From Polaromonas sp. (GTDB lineage Bacteria > Pseudomonadota > Gammaproteobacteria > Burkholderiales > Burkholderiaceae_C), in NCBI GenBank assembly GCA_014376885.1, contig JACMQR010000291.1, forward strand, positions 1-7,847: DNA of 7,847 nucleotides. Direction: 5' to 3'. A program made the translations under genes and the position numbers. The notes beneath the pieces are model-generated. The model ran no database searches. It saw only the letters and a list, made by a program, of their open reading frames with translations, and had not been told where the DNA came from. Shown here one piece after another: positions 6,423 to 7,847 of this stretch (position 1 is its first letter; the number at the start of each line of letters is the position of its first letter).

Positions 6423-7370
6423 TTCGGGGCCCAGCTCAAGGTTGAACTGGTGCAGTCCGGCCAGCAGCGCCGGGTAGGCCAGGCTGACGGCTTGCGCCGG
6501 GCCTTTGACGCCCAGTTCAATATGCCGTCCGAATTCGGGATGGTCGACACTGGGCAGGCTGAACACCTTGACGCCGGCATGGCCGGCTTCGATGTCGAGC
6601 ATCAGCGGCGTCAACGCCGCTTCCATGGCGCCCATCACAATCACCGACTTTTCAACGCTGGCCGAGGTCTGGCGCAGGTGGCTGTAGTGGTGGTCAAGCA
6701 CCCATTCGATCATCGGCCAGGCCATGACCGGAAACCCCGGCACGAAATGAAGGCCACCACGCTCCCCCACTGCGTGTGGGTCGCTGCCCCCCGCGGGGGC
6801 CGCTGCGCCTGCGGTCTGGCAAAGCCAGTCCCGCGGCCCTGGCTGGCCTAGGAGGCTCGCAACGCTTGCTGCAGACAGTGTCCCGCTGTCACTGCGTTCA
6901 ACAAAGCAGCTGAAGCCGGGGATCTTGTTGTACGGGTTGGGAATGATTTGAGCGCCCACCGGAAACACGCCCATGTTCAGGCGGTGCAGGTTGTCATGCC
7001 GGTCCGGCTCGAACACCGTGCCCTGCTCTTTTGCCGTGTCGCGCATGCGCTCTTCGATCAGCCGCTTGGCATCGGGATGCAGGGCCAGCTCGACGCCCCA
7101 GGCCCGGGCGGCGCACTGTCGGGTATGGTCGTCCGGCGTGGCGCCAATGCCGCCGGTGCTGAACACGATGTCGCCCGATGCACGCGCCGCGGCAAAGGCG
7201 CGCGCCAGCGTCGCGGTGATGCGCGCCGGATCGTCGCCGACATACTCGGCATAGGCCAGCGGCAGGCCACGGGCAGCCAGCAGTTCGATGACTCGGGGCA
7301 GGTGCTTGTCGGCTCGCTTGCCCGAGAGAATTTCATCACCGATGATGATGATGCCGATGGAAGGAAGCAT
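6411..7370 (-). CDS. MoaB/CinA N-terminal-type molybdopterin-binding domain protein, with repeat insert
   Basis: This 319-residue protein belongs to the MoaB/MogA-CinA fold family, often annotated 'competence/damage-inducible protein A' or 'putative molybdopterin binding'. Motifs are GIIIIGDEILSGKRAD (6-21), STGGIGATPDDHTRQ (71-85) and IIPNPYNKIPGFSC (142-155). The family sequence resumes at HFVPGFPVMAWPMIEWVLD (208-226). The C-terminal CinA deamidase domain is absent, so it resembles the stand-alone group; the substrate is unknown and a molybdenum-cofactor role is not shown by the context. Residues about 156-207 look foreign and come from a repeat-like insert that keeps the frame and adds no stop. 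The start at 7370 has AGGA about 12 bases upstream. It begins 17 bp after the EI24-family gene, so they are probably co-transcribed. Whether the enlarged protein still folds cannot be told from sequence. Confidence 0.85.
   Translation of the reverse strand: MLPSIGIIIIGDEILSGKRADKHLPRVIELLAARGLPLAYAEYVGDDPARITATLARAFAAARASGDIVFSTGGIGATPDDHTRQCAARAWGVELALHPDAKRLIEERMRDTAKEQGTVFEPDRHDNLHRLNMGVFPVGAQIIPNPYNKIPGFSCFVERSDSGTLSAASVASLLGQPGPRDWLCQTAGAAAPAGGSDPHAVGERGGLHFVPGFPVMAWPMIEWVLDHHYSHLRQTSASVEKSVIVMGAMEAALTPLMLDIEAGHAGVKVFSLPSVDHPEFGRHIELGVKGPAQAVSLAYPALLAGLHQFNLELGPELVR
6750..6905. repeat. Hairpin-rich dispersed-repeat-like insert inside the cinA-like gene
   Basis: These roughly 150 bp separate two conserved protein blocks that I expect to be nearly adjacent in relatives. 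The DNA is made of short palindromes: CCACGC paired with GCGTG (6757-6777), the C-run/G-run palindrome GCCCCCCGCGGGGGC (6786-6800), the hairpin CTGGC-AAA-GCCAG (6816-6828) and GACAG paired with CTGTC (6874-6890). The left half resembles a repeat found scattered between genes in Comamonadaceae, as I remember it. No transposase is encoded, so it would be a non-autonomous or REP-like element. The exact ends are uncertain by about 20 bp, and I could not find a clear target duplication. Confidence 0.65.
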
Positions 7371-7387
7371 GCGGGTGGGTCCTGAGG

Positions 7388-7847
7388 TTATGGCAATGAT
7401 CCGGGCAGGCTGCCAGCCGGCCGGGGCACAACAGGCGACAGCGCCTTGTCAGCTATTGAATGTGTAGCAGCATATGTCCGCAGCTCTTGCGGCAAGGCGC
7501 TTTTTTCCTTGCGAAACTGCTCCAGTGCAGCCAGGCAGTAGTGGCCAAACCAGAGCGACGAGAAGGCAAACACCAGGGTGTAGATCCAGACGGCCAGCGG
7601 CACCAGGATGGGCGCCATGGCAATGAACATCGCGCCCGAGGCCCAGAGCAGGCTGGGCGCAGCGCCCAGGAAGCCGCTGAGCACGCCCATGCCCAGCAGC
7701 GGCAGGCGGTGGGACTGGAGAATCTCAGCGCGCTCCTCCCGGCTGGCATGGTCTGCCAGGGCGTCGTAGGACATGACCCGGTAAGTCAGCCAGCCCCAGA
7801 TCAGGGGCGGCAGCACCAGCACCAGAGGCGGCACCAGCCACAGGGGC
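7388..7847 (-). CDS. EI24 (CysZ-like) domain membrane protein, 5' end beyond the window
   Basis: An open frame enters at the right edge and ends with TAA at 7388, giving the last 152 residues of an integral inner-membrane protein. Segments resembling Burkholderiales EI24-domain proteins are PPLVLVLPPLIWGWLTYRVM (a membrane helix), YDALADHASREERAEI (a loop), and a long hydrophobic part from LPLLGMGVLSGFLGAAPSLL to WIYTLVFAFSSLWFGHYC, enough for about two or three more helices. The polar tail of about 40 residues is probably cytoplasmic. EI24 is the Pfam family that includes CysZ, a sulfate permease, but this group is not characterised and sulfate transport should not be assumed. A GTG at 7834 is inside the first visible helix and is not the true start. 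The cinA-like gene follows after 17 bp. Confidence 0.82.
   Translation of the reverse strand, partial: PLWLVPPLVLVLPPLIWGWLTYRVMSYDALADHASREERAEILQSHRLPLLGMGVLSGFLGAAPSLLWASGAMFIAMAPILVPLAVWIYTLVFAFSSLWFGHYCLAALEQFRKEKSALPQELRTYAATHSIADKALSPVVPRPAGSLPGSLP

Noticed and set aside
7335..7353. GATGATGATGATG run as a microsatellite
   Set aside because: It encodes the Ile-rich strand of the conserved IIIIGDEILSG motif on the minus strand, so the repetition follows from the protein sequence.
1..7847. Defence system, prophage, CRISPR array or other undescribed cassette
   Set aside because: All large frames belong to housekeeping or decayed metabolic families; no regularly spaced repeats, integrase, transposase or toxin-antitoxin pair is visible.

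Overview
The window is GC-rich and tightly coded. It looks like chromosomal DNA of a betaproteobacterium of the order Burkholderiales, most likely Comamonadaceae (Polaromonas/Acidovorax-like). Three things support this: the gene order, the tripartite-tricarboxylate (Bug/TctC) receptor remnant, and an insert in the cinA-like gene that resembles repeats of that family. The assignment rests on protein similarity and gene order recalled from knowledge; no search was run. Every gene I can support lies on the minus strand, so transcription runs from position 7847 towards position 1.

Layout in the direction of transcription: the C-terminal part of an EI24-family membrane protein (7847-7388); 17 bp later a MoaB/CinA-type molybdopterin-binding-domain protein (7370-6411) that carries an in-frame ~150 bp insert; a 229-bp regulatory gap; glnA, glutamine synthetase (6181-4766), followed by a very clear intrinsic terminator (4727-4696); then a probable co-transcribed set of a small secreted DUF4124 protein (4521-4000), the nitrogen sensor kinase glnL/ntrB (3977-2865) and the response regulator glnG/ntrC (2806-1268). 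After ntrC comes a 210-bp gap with an 8-bp tandem repeat. Last is a decayed region in which a frameshifted Bug/TctC receptor gene is fused to an internal piece of a gamma-glutamyltransferase-family gene (1057-1).

How the genes work together: NtrB phosphorylates NtrC when nitrogen is limiting. Phospho-NtrC drives sigma-54 RNA polymerase at glnA. The glnA gap holds a near-consensus -24/-12 element (6250-6235) and a good NtrC palindrome about 150 bp upstream of the predicted start, so the sequence supports a complete local nitrogen circuit. A possible sigma-70 promoter lies just upstream of the NtrC site, which recalls the enteric glnAp1/glnAp2 arrangement.

I see no phage, defence, CRISPR, tRNA or rRNA feature, and no clearly undescribed system. 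The least ordinary parts are the Bug/gamma-glutamyltransferase deletion scar at the left end and the repeat insert that the cinA-like gene has absorbed without losing its frame.
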